Below are positions 26,732-33,415 of a DNA stretch of 35,346 bases, one piece after another. Within the stretch, counting starts at the first letter, position 1. The number at the start of each line of letters is the position of its first letter. Location: the NCBI GenBank assembly GCA_947631085.1, contig CANRJY010000022.1, forward strand, positions 1-35,346. Direction: 5' to 3'. The position numbers and the translations under genes were made by a program. Under the pieces are notes generated by a model. That model saw only the letters and a program-made list of their open reading frames with translations. It did no database searches and was not told where the DNA came from. Source of the stretch: an uncultured Clostridia bacterium. Lineage in GTDB: Bacteria; Bacillota; Clostridia; UBA1381.

Positions 26732-27730
26732 ATGGCTTTATTTGAGAGTTATGAGAGAAGAATAGATCAAATCAACGCCGAGCTTGCAAAGCACGGTATT
26801 TCCTCGATAGAAGAAGCAAAAAAGATTTGCGACGAAAAGGGCGTTGACGCTTACGGCATCACAAAGAGCATTCAGCCGATTTGCTTCGAGAACGCGGCTT
26901 GGGCGTACACCGTAGGCGCGGCTATCGCGATCAAGGACGGCTGCACGAAGGCGGCGGACGCAGCTGAGAAAATCGGTCTGGGCTTGCAGTCATTCTGTAT
27001 CCCCGGTTCTGTTGCGGACGACAGAAAGGTCGGTATCGGTCACGGCAACTTAGGCGCGATGCTGTTGAGAGAAGAAACAAAGTGCTTCGCATTCTTAGCG
27101 GGTCACGAGTCGTTCGCGGCGGCGGAGGGCGCGATAGGTCTTGCGAGAAGCGCGAACAAGGCTCGTAAAGAGGATTTGAGAGTAATCCTGAACGGTCTCG
27201 GCAAGGACGCGGCTCAGATTATTTCGAGAATCAACGGCTTTACATACGTTCAGACGAAGTTTGATTACTACACCGGCGAGGTTACGATCGTTAAGGAAAC
27301 AGCGTACTCAAAGGGCGAGAGAGCGAAGGTTCGCTGCTACGGCGCGGACGACGTTCGCGAGGGCGTAGCGATAATGCACCTCGAGGGCGTTGACGTTTCA
27401 ATCACGGGTAACTCCACAAACCCGACGCGTTTCCAGCACCCCGTTGCGGGAACGTACAAGAAGGAATGCATCGAGCAGGGCAAGAAGTACTTCTCCGTTG
27501 CGTCAGGCGGCGGCACAGGCAGAACGCTTCACCCCGACAACATGGCTGCAGGCCCCGCGTCATACGGCATGACCGACACCATGGGCAGAATGCACTCCGA
27601 CGCGCAGTTCGCGGGCTCGTCGTCAGTACCGGCTCACGTTGAGATGATGGGACTTATCGGTATGGGTAATAACCCGATGGTAGGCGCTACCGTTGCGGTG
27701 GCGGTGGCTGTTGAGGAAGCGATGAAGTAA
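26732..27730 (+). CDS. GGGtGRT protein
   Basis: The 332-residue protein contains the name-giving motif (SGGGTGRTLHPDNMAAGP, near residue 258). It has the expected length and the usual partner, the scaffold-like gene just upstream. The ribosome site is GGGAGGTAAAATATA. Its function is not known; the pairing suggests Fe-S or radical chemistry (inference). The last 93 bp (from GTT GAG ATG ATG to TAA) are repeated at 32392-32484 with only synonymous changes, and an integrase gene follows directly. The 3' end therefore appears to be the attachment site of integrative elements. The protein itself remains complete. Confidence 0.85.
   Translation: MALFESYERRIDQINAELAKHGISSIEEAKKICDEKGVDAYGITKSIQPICFENAAWAYTVGAAIAIKDGCTKAADAAEKIGLGLQSFCIPGSVADDRKVGIGHGNLGAMLLREETKCFAFLAGHESFAAAEGAIGLARSANKARKEDLRVILNGLGKDAAQIISRINGFTYVQTKFDYYTGEVTIVKETAYSKGERAKVRCYGADDVREGVAIMHLEGVDVSITGNSTNPTRFQHPVAGTYKKECIEQGKKYFSVASGGGTGRTLHPDNMAAGPASYGMTDTMGRMHSDAQFAGSSSVPAHVEMMGLIGMGNNPMVGATVAVAVAVEEAMK
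27638..27730 (+). repeat. Left attachment-site copy (3' end of the GGGtGRT gene)
   Basis: This copy completes the functional GGGtGRT gene. It matches 32392-32484 at 85 of 93 positions by eye, and the eight differences lie in seven codons and are all synonymous. The crossover core must lie in a shared identical run within it, for example GGCGCTACCGTTGCGGTGGC. Confidence 0.75.
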
Positions 27731-27795
27731 TAAGGTTTTTCGGAACATTTATTGATTTTTCAAAAGCTAAGAAAATAAAAACGCAAAAATAAGAG

Positions 27796-27844
27796 TTAGA
27801 CACATCATTTTAAGCAAAAGTGCTATGATGTGTCTAATTTTTTT
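27796..27844. terminator. Inverted repeat TTAGACACATCAT: terminator and possible integrase arm sites
   Basis: TTAGACACATCAT (27796-27808) is the reverse complement of 27825-27837, and a T-run follows, so it can terminate the Fe-S scaffold operon. The decamer ATGTGTCTAA also recurs just inside the right end (32314-32323, and with one change at 32338-32347). That distribution would suit integrase arm-binding sites. Confidence 0.65.
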
Positions 27845-27866
27845 GTAAGGAAAGGGGATAAAATCA

Positions 27867-28802
27867 ATGAGAAAAATCAAAATGTTCGTACCAGATGACA
27901 AAACCTTTGCACAAGGGTGTGAGGAATACCTTGATAATTGCTGCGCAAGAAATTTACATGACGGAACAATCAAGCACTACAGGGACAGTATAAGGCAAAT
28001 ACAAAAGTATATTGATGGGGATATGTATATAAAAGACATAACAAAAGAAACATTTGATAATTTTATAAAGGCATTAAGAAATAATAAAAATCTTAACAGT
28101 ATGAGTATATATACATATTCAAGAGATTTTAAAACAATATTAAATTTCTTTATGCGTCGCGAATATTTACAGACATTTAAAGTCCAGCTTATGAAAGCAG
28201 ATAAAAAGCCAATAGAAACATACTCCGACGCGGAATTAATAAGGCTTTTGAAAAAACCGAATTTACAGCACTGTTCTTTTACGGAATACAAAAGCTGGGT
28301 AATAGTTAATTTTCTTCTTTCAACCGGTATCAGACAGCGCAGTTTGATGAATATACAAATAAAAGATATTGACTTTGATAATGATGTGGTAAATATCAAT
28401 GTGACAAAGAACGGAAAACCGCTTATAATACCATTAAACAGCGATATTATAAAGATTTTAAAGGAATATTTAAAATATAGAAGCGGCGCGCCGGAGGATT
28501 ATTTGTTTTGCAACGTATTCGGAAAGCAGCTTACAAAAAGCACGCTTTATCACCAAATGTATGAGTACAATAAATCACGAGGCGTAAATAAAACAGGCTT
28601 ACACAGATACCGTCATACTTTCGCCAAAAAATGGGTTTTGATGGGCGGTAATGTAGTAACGCTGCAAAAGATATTATCACATAGCAGTCTGGAAATCACA
28701 CAGAATTATTTGAATATGTTGGTAAGCGATATAAGAGAAGATATTGAAGAATTTAATATTTTGCGCGAATTTAAAAGGGAAAGTATAAAATTATATAAAT
28801 AA
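27867..28802 (+). CDS. Tyrosine integrase of element 1, intact
   Basis: The 311-residue protein has an N-terminal SAM-like core-binding domain (about 10-105) and a C-terminal catalytic domain. The catalytic set is complete: R156 (STGIRQRSL), H246 and R249 (HRYRHTFAKKW), H272 (LSHSS) and the nucleophile Y281 (QNYLNM). It lacks a separate arm-binding N-terminal domain of the Tn916 type. The ribosome site is GGAAAGGGGATAAAATCA. It sits immediately inside the left attachment copy, the standard place for an integrase. A nearly identical but 3'-truncated copy is at 32621-33415. Expected role: integration into and excision from the 3' end of the GGGtGRT gene. Confidence 0.92.
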   Translation: MRKIKMFVPDDKTFAQGCEEYLDNCCARNLHDGTIKHYRDSIRQIQKYIDGDMYIKDITKETFDNFIKALRNNKNLNSMSIYTYSRDFKTILNFFMRREYLQTFKVQLMKADKKPIETYSDAELIRLLKKPNLQHCSFTEYKSWVIVNFLLSTGIRQRSLMNIQIKDIDFDNDVVNINVTKNGKPLIIPLNSDIIKILKEYLKYRSGAPEDYLFCNVFGKQLTKSTLYHQMYEYNKSRGVNKTGLHRYRHTFAKKWVLMGGNVVTLQKILSHSSLEITQNYLNMLVSDIREDIEEFNILREFKRESIKLYK

Positions 28803-28807
28803 TCTGT

Positions 28808-28834
28808 AACGCGACTGAACAAGTCGCGTTATTT
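28808..28834 (+). terminator. Terminator of the element 1 integrase gene
   Basis: AACGCGACT (28808-28816) pairs perfectly with AGTCGCGTT (28822-28830) around GAACA, followed by ATTTT. Confidence 0.85.
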
Positions 28835-28855
28835 TAATATAAATCGTCACTATTT

Positions 28856-28915
28856 AGAACAACGAAGCACAAAACAGAACTAATCAGAACAAAACAGCAT
28901 AAATCAGAATAAGAA
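28856..28915 (+). repeat. Left array of 10-bp phased AGAACAAAAC-like repeats
   Basis: Six consecutive decamers start at 28856, 28866, 28876, 28886, 28896 and 28906, each beginning AG (AGAACAACGA, AGCACAAAAC, AGAACTAATC, AGAACAAAAC, AGCATAAATC, AGAATAAGAA). The period is exactly 10 bp, close to a helical turn. A matching array in inverted orientation is at 31807-31895. Confidence 0.8.
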
Positions 28916-28943
28916 AAAATAAATTTAAAAAAATCAACCTATG

Positions 28944-28983
28944 CCATTAATGGTACACCTTATTTTTTTCGGCGTGCTATAAT
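28944..28983 (+). promoter_or_regulatory. Promoter and candidate operator of the small-protein pair
   Basis: TATAAT at 28978-28983 has an extended TGC before it and no good -35. The perfect palindrome CCATTAATGG (28944-28953) lies just before the -35 position and may bind a regulator. A 63-base leader with a short hairpin (AGAGC/GCTCT) precedes the first gene. Confidence 0.55.
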
Positions 28984-29045
28984 AATATCAGAAAGAGCGA
29001 TAAGGAAGCTCTAAAAAAAATAATTAAAAAAGGAGGTTGTTTTAA

Positions 29046-29480
29046 ATGAACAACAACACAATCAAAATCAAAAGAGAAGGCGGAAAGGTAGTTGCAGGAT
29101 TAGTCACGTCGGCATTCCTCAGAAAAGCAAATGTATTCGGTACAAAAGAATATGAGATGTTAGCGGATTTTATTAAGCAAAATCCAGATGCAGAAGTAAA
29201 GGAAATCCGAAAGACCAAGCCTGTAAAAGAAAAGAAAATCAGACCTACCTATCAGCAGATGTATGATTTTATCAGCACGCAGGATAATTCGGAAAGCTAT
29301 TTTGCGGAAATAGATAAAATCAGAAAAATGGCAGCTATCAGTGGTAATGCTTATAATACTGTTGTCAAATGGTTTAATAACACCTTTGAAAATACGGCTG
29401 ATTATAAAATGGCTTTTATAGGTGATATTGAGAACAAGCCGGAAGAAATGGCAAATATTGAATTGGTAGAAGCAGCGTAA
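29046..29480 (+). CDS. Uncharacterised element protein, 144 residues, paralogue A
   Basis: A strong AAAGGAGGTTGTTTTAA precedes the ATG. The protein is basic in its first 75 residues (TIKIKREGGKVV, then KEIRKTKPVKEKKIRP) and has a second domain IRPTYQQMYDFISTQDN...AYNTVVKWFNNTFENTADYK. The same order of elements (a short Y-rich helix with basic residues, TY-x2-M-x2-FI, then AY-x2-V-x2-WF and DYK) occurs in the next gene, so the two are diverged paralogues. No signal peptide, membrane segment or known motif is recognised. A small basic DNA-binding protein would fit the composition but is speculation. It is the first gene of a two-gene operon inside the phased arrays. Confidence 0.75.
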   Translation: MNNNTIKIKREGGKVVAGLVTSAFLRKANVFGTKEYEMLADFIKQNPDAEVKEIRKTKPVKEKKIRPTYQQMYDFISTQDNSESYFAEIDKIRKMAAISGNAYNTVVKWFNNTFENTADYKMAFIGDIENKPEEMANIELVEAA

Positions 29481-29500
29481 AGAAAGAGAGGTAAAATATT

Positions 29501-29938
29501 ATGAAAAAGAATAATGGATATAAGATTAACTTTGCTGATAGCACAATAACGGTAAATTATAAGTTCGCGGCGGCTATGAACAACACCGACAGCGAAGAAT
29601 ATAAAAAATATAAAGAAATCATGACAGATTTTCCACAGTTTCAGCTGATTGTGAAATCTGGCAGAGTTCAAACAAAGCCGCGCTACAATAAGCGATTTAC
29701 ATATGCTAATATGGAAAAGTACATTTGTACTTTCGATAACGCGGATGAATTAGAGCAGCGCTTTAAATTAGTGAAGGAAAAATCCAAGATATTAGCAAGT
29801 CCGTATAAATATGTTTGCGACTGGTTTAAAGCGCAATTTCCGGACTATAAGGAAGTACCGAATACAATAACCAAAAGAGAACGCACTATTGTTTTAGCCG
29901 CGCCAGATGTAGATAAATATGTAAAAAAGGCTGCATAG
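29501..29938 (+). CDS. Uncharacterised element protein, 145 residues, paralogue B
   Basis: It begins 20 bases after paralogue A, with AGAGAGGTAAAATATT as ribosome site. The N-terminal 30 residues (YKINFADSTITVNYKF) differ from paralogue A. The remainder follows the same pattern: EEYKKYKEIMTDFP, KPRYNKRFTYANMEKYICTF, then SPYKYVCDWFKAQFPDYK. The C-terminus is LAAPDVDKYVKKAA. Function unknown. The repeated duplication of this family in one element (a broken third copy follows) suggests a cargo role where variation matters, or tandem expansion by recombination. No toxin, nuclease or membrane motif is visible. Confidence 0.75.
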   Translation: MKKNNGYKINFADSTITVNYKFAAAMNNTDSEEYKKYKEIMTDFPQFQLIVKSGRVQTKPRYNKRFTYANMEKYICTFDNADELEQRFKLVKEKSKILASPYKYVCDWFKAQFPDYKEVPNTITKRERTIVLAAPDVDKYVKKAA

Positions 29939-29953
29939 AGAGGGAAATTCAAA

Positions 29954-30002
29954 ATGAATAACAACAATTAGGGCTTATTCCGCCGCGGAATAGGCTCTTT
30001 TT
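29954..30002 (+). terminator. Five-codon ORF relic and strong terminator
   Basis: GAGAGGGAAATTCAAAATG opens a frame of only five codons (MNNNN, TAG at 29969-29971) that looks like the start of another paralogue (paralogue A starts MNNNT). A 12-bp stem directly overlaps its stop (29971-29982 with 29986-29997, loop CCG) and is followed by TTTTT, ending the two-gene operon. Confidence 0.75.
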
Positions 30003-30146
30003 GTTTGCGGCTACCGCGTGACGGAATACTACAACCTGTCTGTAATGCGTCATCGATTGATTTGTAAAAAAAATTTTTATATTATATTTATAGAAAATCG
30101 ATAAAAAAGATTTTCAAAAAAAATAAAAAAGAAAGGAAATCTTAAA

Positions 30147-30299
30147 ATGACAAACAATATTATAACGTATCCTAATCAAAAGATAATTAAAATCAACCGA
30201 GAGGTAGCAAAGTCTGATTTTCTTGGTATTAAAAATTTGCAAGCGTTCTTTCCGCAAAATCGCTTACAAAATCTTTTCCTTTTAAATATTCCATTATAA
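30147..30299 (+). pseudogene. Truncated third paralogue of the small-protein family
   Basis: GAAAGGAAATCTTAAA precedes an ATG that opens 50 codons. The first 28 or so (IIKINREVAKSDFLGIKNLQ) resemble the N-terminus of paralogue A (IKIKREGG, then TSAFLRKANVFG). The rest (FFPQNRLQNLFLL) is simply the antisense of the truncated minus-strand gene at 30229-30294. A deletion junction near 30230-30240 has thus fused two broken genes tail to tail. The ribosome site is good, so a short peptide may still be made. About 140 bases before it (30003-30146) hold only AT-rich sequence with no recognised site. Confidence 0.55.
30229..30294 (-). pseudogene. 5' relic of the gene divergent from the XRE repressor
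   Basis: On the minus strand, TTGGAGGGATTTATA is followed by an ATG and 21 codons (MEYLKGKDFVSDFAERT...), then TAA. Upstream is a perfect promoter. Excellent expression signals for a 21-residue frame show that it is the stump of a longer gene cut at the junction described for 30147-30299. Element 2 has a full gene in the matching place, divergent from its XRE gene. I do not recognise the lost protein's family with confidence. Confidence 0.6.
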
Positions 30300-30326
30300 A
30301 TCCCTCCAAAATCTCATTATACATTA

Positions 30327-30417
30327 ATTATAATCTTGTTTTACAAGAATGTCAATAAAATTTTAATGTTTCACAAGAATTTTTGGCAGTTTATCTTGTT
30401 TTACATTACAATATAAT
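30327..30417. promoter_or_regulatory. Divergent promoter region with XRE operator sites
   Basis: Minus strand: TTGACA (30355-30350), 17 bp, TATAAT (30332-30327). The palindrome CTTGTTTTACAAG (30335-30347) lies exactly in that spacer. Related sequences are at 30367-30377 (TGTTTCACAAG) and 30395-30407 (CTTGTTTTACATT), the latter just before the plus-strand -10 TATAAT (30412-30417) of the XRE gene. Three sites across two promoters is a typical phage-like repressor switch. Confidence 0.75.
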
Positions 30418-30430
30418 TGAGGTGATTGAT

Positions 30431-30739
30431 ATGAGTTTCGGAGAACGATTAAGAAGTCTGCGCGAAGATAATGACGAGAAGCAAAAAGATATAGCAAAAT
30501 TACTGTTTGTGTCCGCAAATATGATTAGTGCATACGAATTAGGCAAACATTTTCCGAAAAACGAAAAATCATTAATTACCCTTGCGGAGCATTTCAACGT
30601 AAGTCTTGATTATTTGCTCGGATATTCCGATATTCCCAAGCATGAAGATACAAGAATTATTGATGTTACGGGTTTAAATAATGAAGATATAGGCGCTGTC
30701 TCAACGATAGTAAGCAGTTTAAAGAAGAAAAACAGTTAG
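30431..30739 (+). CDS. XRE-family repressor of element 1
   Basis: The 102-residue protein starts at MSFGERLRSLRED after GAGGTGATTGAT; an upstream in-frame ATG at 30383 lies in the operator region. Residues 1-65 are a Cro/C1-type helix-turn-helix (QKDIAKLLFVSANMISAYEL, then LITLAEHFNVSLDYLLGYSD). The remaining 35 residues have no protease or multimerisation domain that I recognise. It very likely binds the three CTTGTTTTACAAG-like sites upstream and represses both itself and the divergent gene. It is followed after 9 bases by the WYL gene, so the two are co-transcribed. Confidence 0.9.
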   Translation: MSFGERLRSLREDNDEKQKDIAKLLFVSANMISAYELGKHFPKNEKSLITLAEHFNVSLDYLLGYSDIPKHEDTRIIDVTGLNNEDIGAVSTIVSSLKKKNS

Positions 30740-30748
30740 GAGTTCCAA

Positions 30749-31759
30749 ATGCCAAAATCAAAAAATCAACAGCTAAAAATACTCTATGTCGCAAAATACT
30801 TGCTTGAAAATTCAGACGAAAATAATGGTGTCAGTGCGGAGAAAATTGCTGCATATATTGAACAGACTTATGGTATATCCGCAGAGCGTCGCAGCGTGTC
30901 AAGAGATATTAACCTTCTTAAATATGAATTTGGCATGGATATTGACGGAGTAAAAGGCAGCAAAAACAAGGTGATGTCAAGGGATTTTAATTTCAGAGAT
31001 TTACGCATTATTGCGGAATGTATTCATTCTGCTAAATTTGTTTCCGCCGCCAAGTCCAAAGAATTGGTAAAGAATTTAACTAAGCTATGCAGCAAATATC
31101 AAGCAAAAATTCTGGAAACAGATACTATTCTGTATGACCGAGCAAAGACTACGCAAAACGGAGTAATTAAAACCGTAGAAGATATAAACGCTGCTATGTC
31201 AAAGAGCGGCAGTATTCCGCCGCGGAAAATAAGCTTTAAATATTTGAAATATAATATCAATAACGTACATCAGCAGATAGAACGCCGGCGCGGAGGCTTA
31301 TACAAGGTTAGTCCTTACAAGCTGCTTATAAGTGACGGTAACTATTATCTTTTGGCGTTTGCCGACAAGGAACAGGCATTCCGCACATACAGAGTTGACC
31401 GGATAAAAGAATTAAAAATCCTTGACGAACCAAGAGAAGGTGAAGAAGTATTCAAAAATATGGATTTGACCTCATACACACGCCGTACATTTGGAATGTA
31501 TAACGGTACGGAGGAACGCGTGACAATGCGCTTTATAAACAAACTGCTTGACACTGTTGTTGACCGTTTCGGAGTAGGCGCAAACGCTGTATATAAATCA
31601 GATGATAAAAACCATTTTAAGGTAATTGCCGATGTAGCTATAAGCAATCAATTTTTCGGTTGGATTTGCGGTTTCGGTAATCAAGTAGTTATTGAAAGTC
31701 CGCCAAATGTAGTGGAACAGTTTAAAGAGTACATAGAAAAGATAAAAAGCAAGTATTAA
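30749..31759 (+). CDS. WYL-domain transcriptional regulator of element 1
   Basis: The 336-residue protein has an N-terminal winged helix (residues 1-75: ISAERRSVSRDINLLKYEFG) and a WYL domain (about 185-230: YKVSPYKLLISDGNYYLLAF, then FRTYRVDRIKEL), followed by a C-terminal extension domain. WYL regulators bind nucleic acids or nucleotide ligands and are common in defence and phage regulation. It forms a two-gene operon with the XRE gene. The first 60 codons are nearly identical to the partial gene at 35168-35346, although the XRE genes before them differ; the similarity begins just before the start codon. It may sense DNA damage or infection for the element (inference). Confidence 0.9.
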   Translation: MPKSKNQQLKILYVAKYLLENSDENNGVSAEKIAAYIEQTYGISAERRSVSRDINLLKYEFGMDIDGVKGSKNKVMSRDFNFRDLRIIAECIHSAKFVSAAKSKELVKNLTKLCSKYQAKILETDTILYDRAKTTQNGVIKTVEDINAAMSKSGSIPPRKISFKYLKYNINNVHQQIERRRGGLYKVSPYKLLISDGNYYLLAFADKEQAFRTYRVDRIKELKILDEPREGEEVFKNMDLTSYTRRTFGMYNGTEERVTMRFINKLLDTVVDRFGVGANAVYKSDDKNHFKVIADVAISNQFFGWICGFGNQVVIESPPNVVEQFKEYIEKIKSKY

Positions 31760-31806
31760 CAGAATAAGACGACAAAAGGTTATTCCTTGAACCGCCTTAT
31801 TTTAAT

Positions 31807-31895
31807 TTGTTCCGGTTTAATTTATTTTGTTCTGCTTTGTTCCATTTGGATATAATTTAATCTATTTTGTTCCGATGTATTTCGTTATGTTCGTA
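31807..31895 (-). repeat. Right array of 10-bp phased repeats, inverted
   Basis: TGTTC (complement GAACA) occurs at 31809, 31829, 31839, 31869 and 31889, every gap being an exact multiple of 10 bp, with T-rich DNA between. Read on the minus strand the decamers are GGAACAAAAT, GGAACAAAGC, AGAACAAAAT and similar, matching the left array in inverted orientation. The array ends exactly where serine-recombinase homology begins. Confidence 0.75.
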
Positions 31896-32240
31896 AAGGA
31901 TAACGGCATACGCCTTAAGGTTATTGATTTACCTACTACTATGATGGATTTACCAAAAGAACAGGACTGGGTTTTTGAAATGGTAAATAATATTCTTATC
32001 GAAGTATTAGGAACAATAGCCGAACAAGAGCGCGCCACTATCCGTAAACGCCAAGCGGAGGGAATTGCGGCGGCTCGGCAGAACGGTAAAAAATTAGGGC
32101 GTCCGGCGCTTGAATTTCCGCCAAACTGGAACGAGGTTTATTCCAGTTGGAAGAACGGCGAAATTACCGCAAAAACAGCTATGGAACGCACAAACACCAA
32201 GCGAACGAGCTTTTATAAGCTTGTAAATATGACAAATTAA
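31890..32240 (+). pseudogene. Serine recombinase (resolvase/invertase) C-terminal remnant
   Basis: From VKDNGIRLKVIDLPTTMMDL on, the frame matches the end of the catalytic domain and the long E helix (VEVLGTIAEQERATIRKRQA type), then GKKLGRPALEFP and a C-terminal helix-turn-helix (GEITAKTAMERTNTKRTSFY). The N-terminal catalytic part with the active serine is absent. An ATG at 31827 extends the frame by translating the phased array, giving a 137-residue open frame, but no ribosome site is convincing. It is therefore a remnant, cut exactly at the array. Confidence 0.8.
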
Positions 32241-32313
32241 CAATATTCGTAAAAAAATTTTATCAAAATACTTGTAAAAATCAAATAACCATGTTACAAT
32301 AAAGGCGTTAGAT

Positions 32314-32347
32314 ATGTGTCTAATTTTGGAAAATAATATGTGTTTAA
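32314..32347. promoter_or_regulatory. Two ATGTGTCTAA-like sites inside the right end
   Basis: ATGTGTCTAA (32314-32323) and ATGTGTTTAA (32338-32347) match the inverted-repeat decamer near the left end (27796-27837). They lie 45-80 bases inside the right attachment copy. The spacing suits arm-type integrase sites. The surrounding 32241-32391 has no gene. Confidence 0.5.
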
Positions 32348-32391
32348 TCCGCATAAAACCTTACCTCCTACGGGCGCGGCAGCGACCGTAT

Positions 32392-32484
32392 GTTGAGATG
32401 ATGGGCTTGATTGGTATGGGCAATAACCCGATGGTTGGCGCTACCGTTGCGGTGGCGGTGGCCGTTGAGGAAGCGATGAAATAA
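32392..32484 (+). repeat. Right attachment-site copy (displaced GGGtGRT gene end)
   Basis: This copy still encodes VEMMGLIGMGNNPMVG and the rest of the C-terminus with a TAA stop, but has no gene start before it; the upstream frame is unrelated. All differences from 27638-27730 are synonymous, so it was recently a functional C-terminus. Confidence 0.75.
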
Positions 32485-32549
32485 TAAGGTTTTTCGGAGC
32501 ATTTATTGATTTTTCAAAAGCTAAGAAAATAAAAACGCAAAAATAAGAA

Positions 32550-32598
32550 TTAGACACATCATTTTAAGCAAAAGCGCTATGATGTGTCTAATTTTTTT
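32550..32598. terminator. Second copy of the TTAGACACATCAT inverted repeat
   Basis: Arms 32550-32562 and 32579-32591 with a following T-run reproduce the structure at 27796-27844. The inner loop differs by one base (AAGCGCT versus AAGTGCT). Confidence 0.65.
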
Positions 32599-32620
32599 GT
32601 AAGGAAAGGAGATAAAATCA

Positions 32621-33415
32621 ATGAGAAAAATCAAAATGTTCGTACCAAATGACAAAACCTTTGTACAAGGGTGTGAGGAATACCTTGATAATTGCTGCGC
32701 AAGAAATTTACATGACGGAACAATCAAGCACTACAGGGACAGTATAAGGCAAATACAAAAGTATATTGATGGGGATATGTATATAAAAGACATAACAAAA
32801 GAAACATTTGATAATTTTATAAAGGCATTAAGAAATAATAAAAATCTTAACAGTATGAGTATATATACATATTCAAGAGATTTTAAAACAATATTAAATT
32901 TCTTTATGCGTCGCGAATATTTACAGACATTTAAAGTCCAGCTTATGAAAGCAGATAAAAAGCCAATAGAAACATACTCCGACGCGGAATTAATAAGGCT
33001 TTTGAAAAAACCGAATTTACAGCACTGTTCTTTTACGGAATACAAAAGCTGGGTAATAGTTAATTTTCTTCTTTCAACCGGTATCAGACAGCGCAGTTTG
33101 ATGAATATACAAATAAAAGATATTGACTTTGATAATGATGTGGTAAATATCAATGTGACAAAGAACGGAAAACCGCTTATAATACCATTAAACAGCGATA
33201 TTATAAAGATTTTAAAGGAATATTTAAAATATAGAAGCGGCGCGCCGGAGGATTATTTGTTTTGCAACGTATTCGGAAAGCAGCTTACAAAAAGCACGCT
33301 TTATCACCAAATGTATGAGTACAATAAATCACGAGGCGTAAATAAAACAGGCTTACACAGATACCGTCATACTTTCGCCAAAAAATGGGTTTTGATGGGC
33401 GGTAATTTACATTAA
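32621..33415 (+). pseudogene. Tyrosine integrase of element 2, 3'-truncated
   Basis: The first 262 codons match the intact integrase with two amino-acid changes (D to N at residue 10, A to V at 15). At 33406/33407 the match stops and the frame closes two codons later. R156, H246 and R249 remain, but H272 and the nucleophile Y281 are lost, so it cannot catalyse recombination. It could still bind attachment DNA or a partner integrase. Past nucleotide 32664 the two copies look identical, whereas the 270 bases before have 14 differences. Confidence 0.85.

Larger units (their letters stand above)
27638..32484 (+). mobile_element. Integrative element 1, in the 3' end of the GGGtGRT gene
   Basis: The element is bounded by a 93-bp direct repeat of the GGGtGRT gene end (27638-27730 and 32392-32484), 4,754 bp apart. 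The interior is AT-rich compared with the host part. It carries an intact tyrosine integrase next to the left end, a pair of unknown small proteins, an XRE and a WYL regulator, and a serine-recombinase remnant. No conjugation, replication or phage structural genes are present, so it would need a helper to move between cells. Confidence 0.75.

Noticed and set aside
27796..27837. The inverted repeat alone as an insertion-sequence terminus
   Set aside because: No transposase lies beside it and it ends in a T-run right after an operon, so a terminator with possible integrase sites explains it better.
28856..28915. The phased repeat array as a CRISPR array
   Set aside because: Units are 10 bp and contiguous with no spacers, and no cas genes are present.
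29971..31227. The shared 15-mer TATTCCGCCGCGGAA at 29976 and near 31214 as a recombination site
   Set aside because: One copy is part of a terminator stem and the other is within coding sequence of the WYL gene; two short occurrences are not enough to claim a site.
31827..31895. The N-terminal 23 codons of the serine-recombinase frame as real protein
   Set aside because: They are translated from the phased repeat array, lack a ribosome site and replace the catalytic domain.
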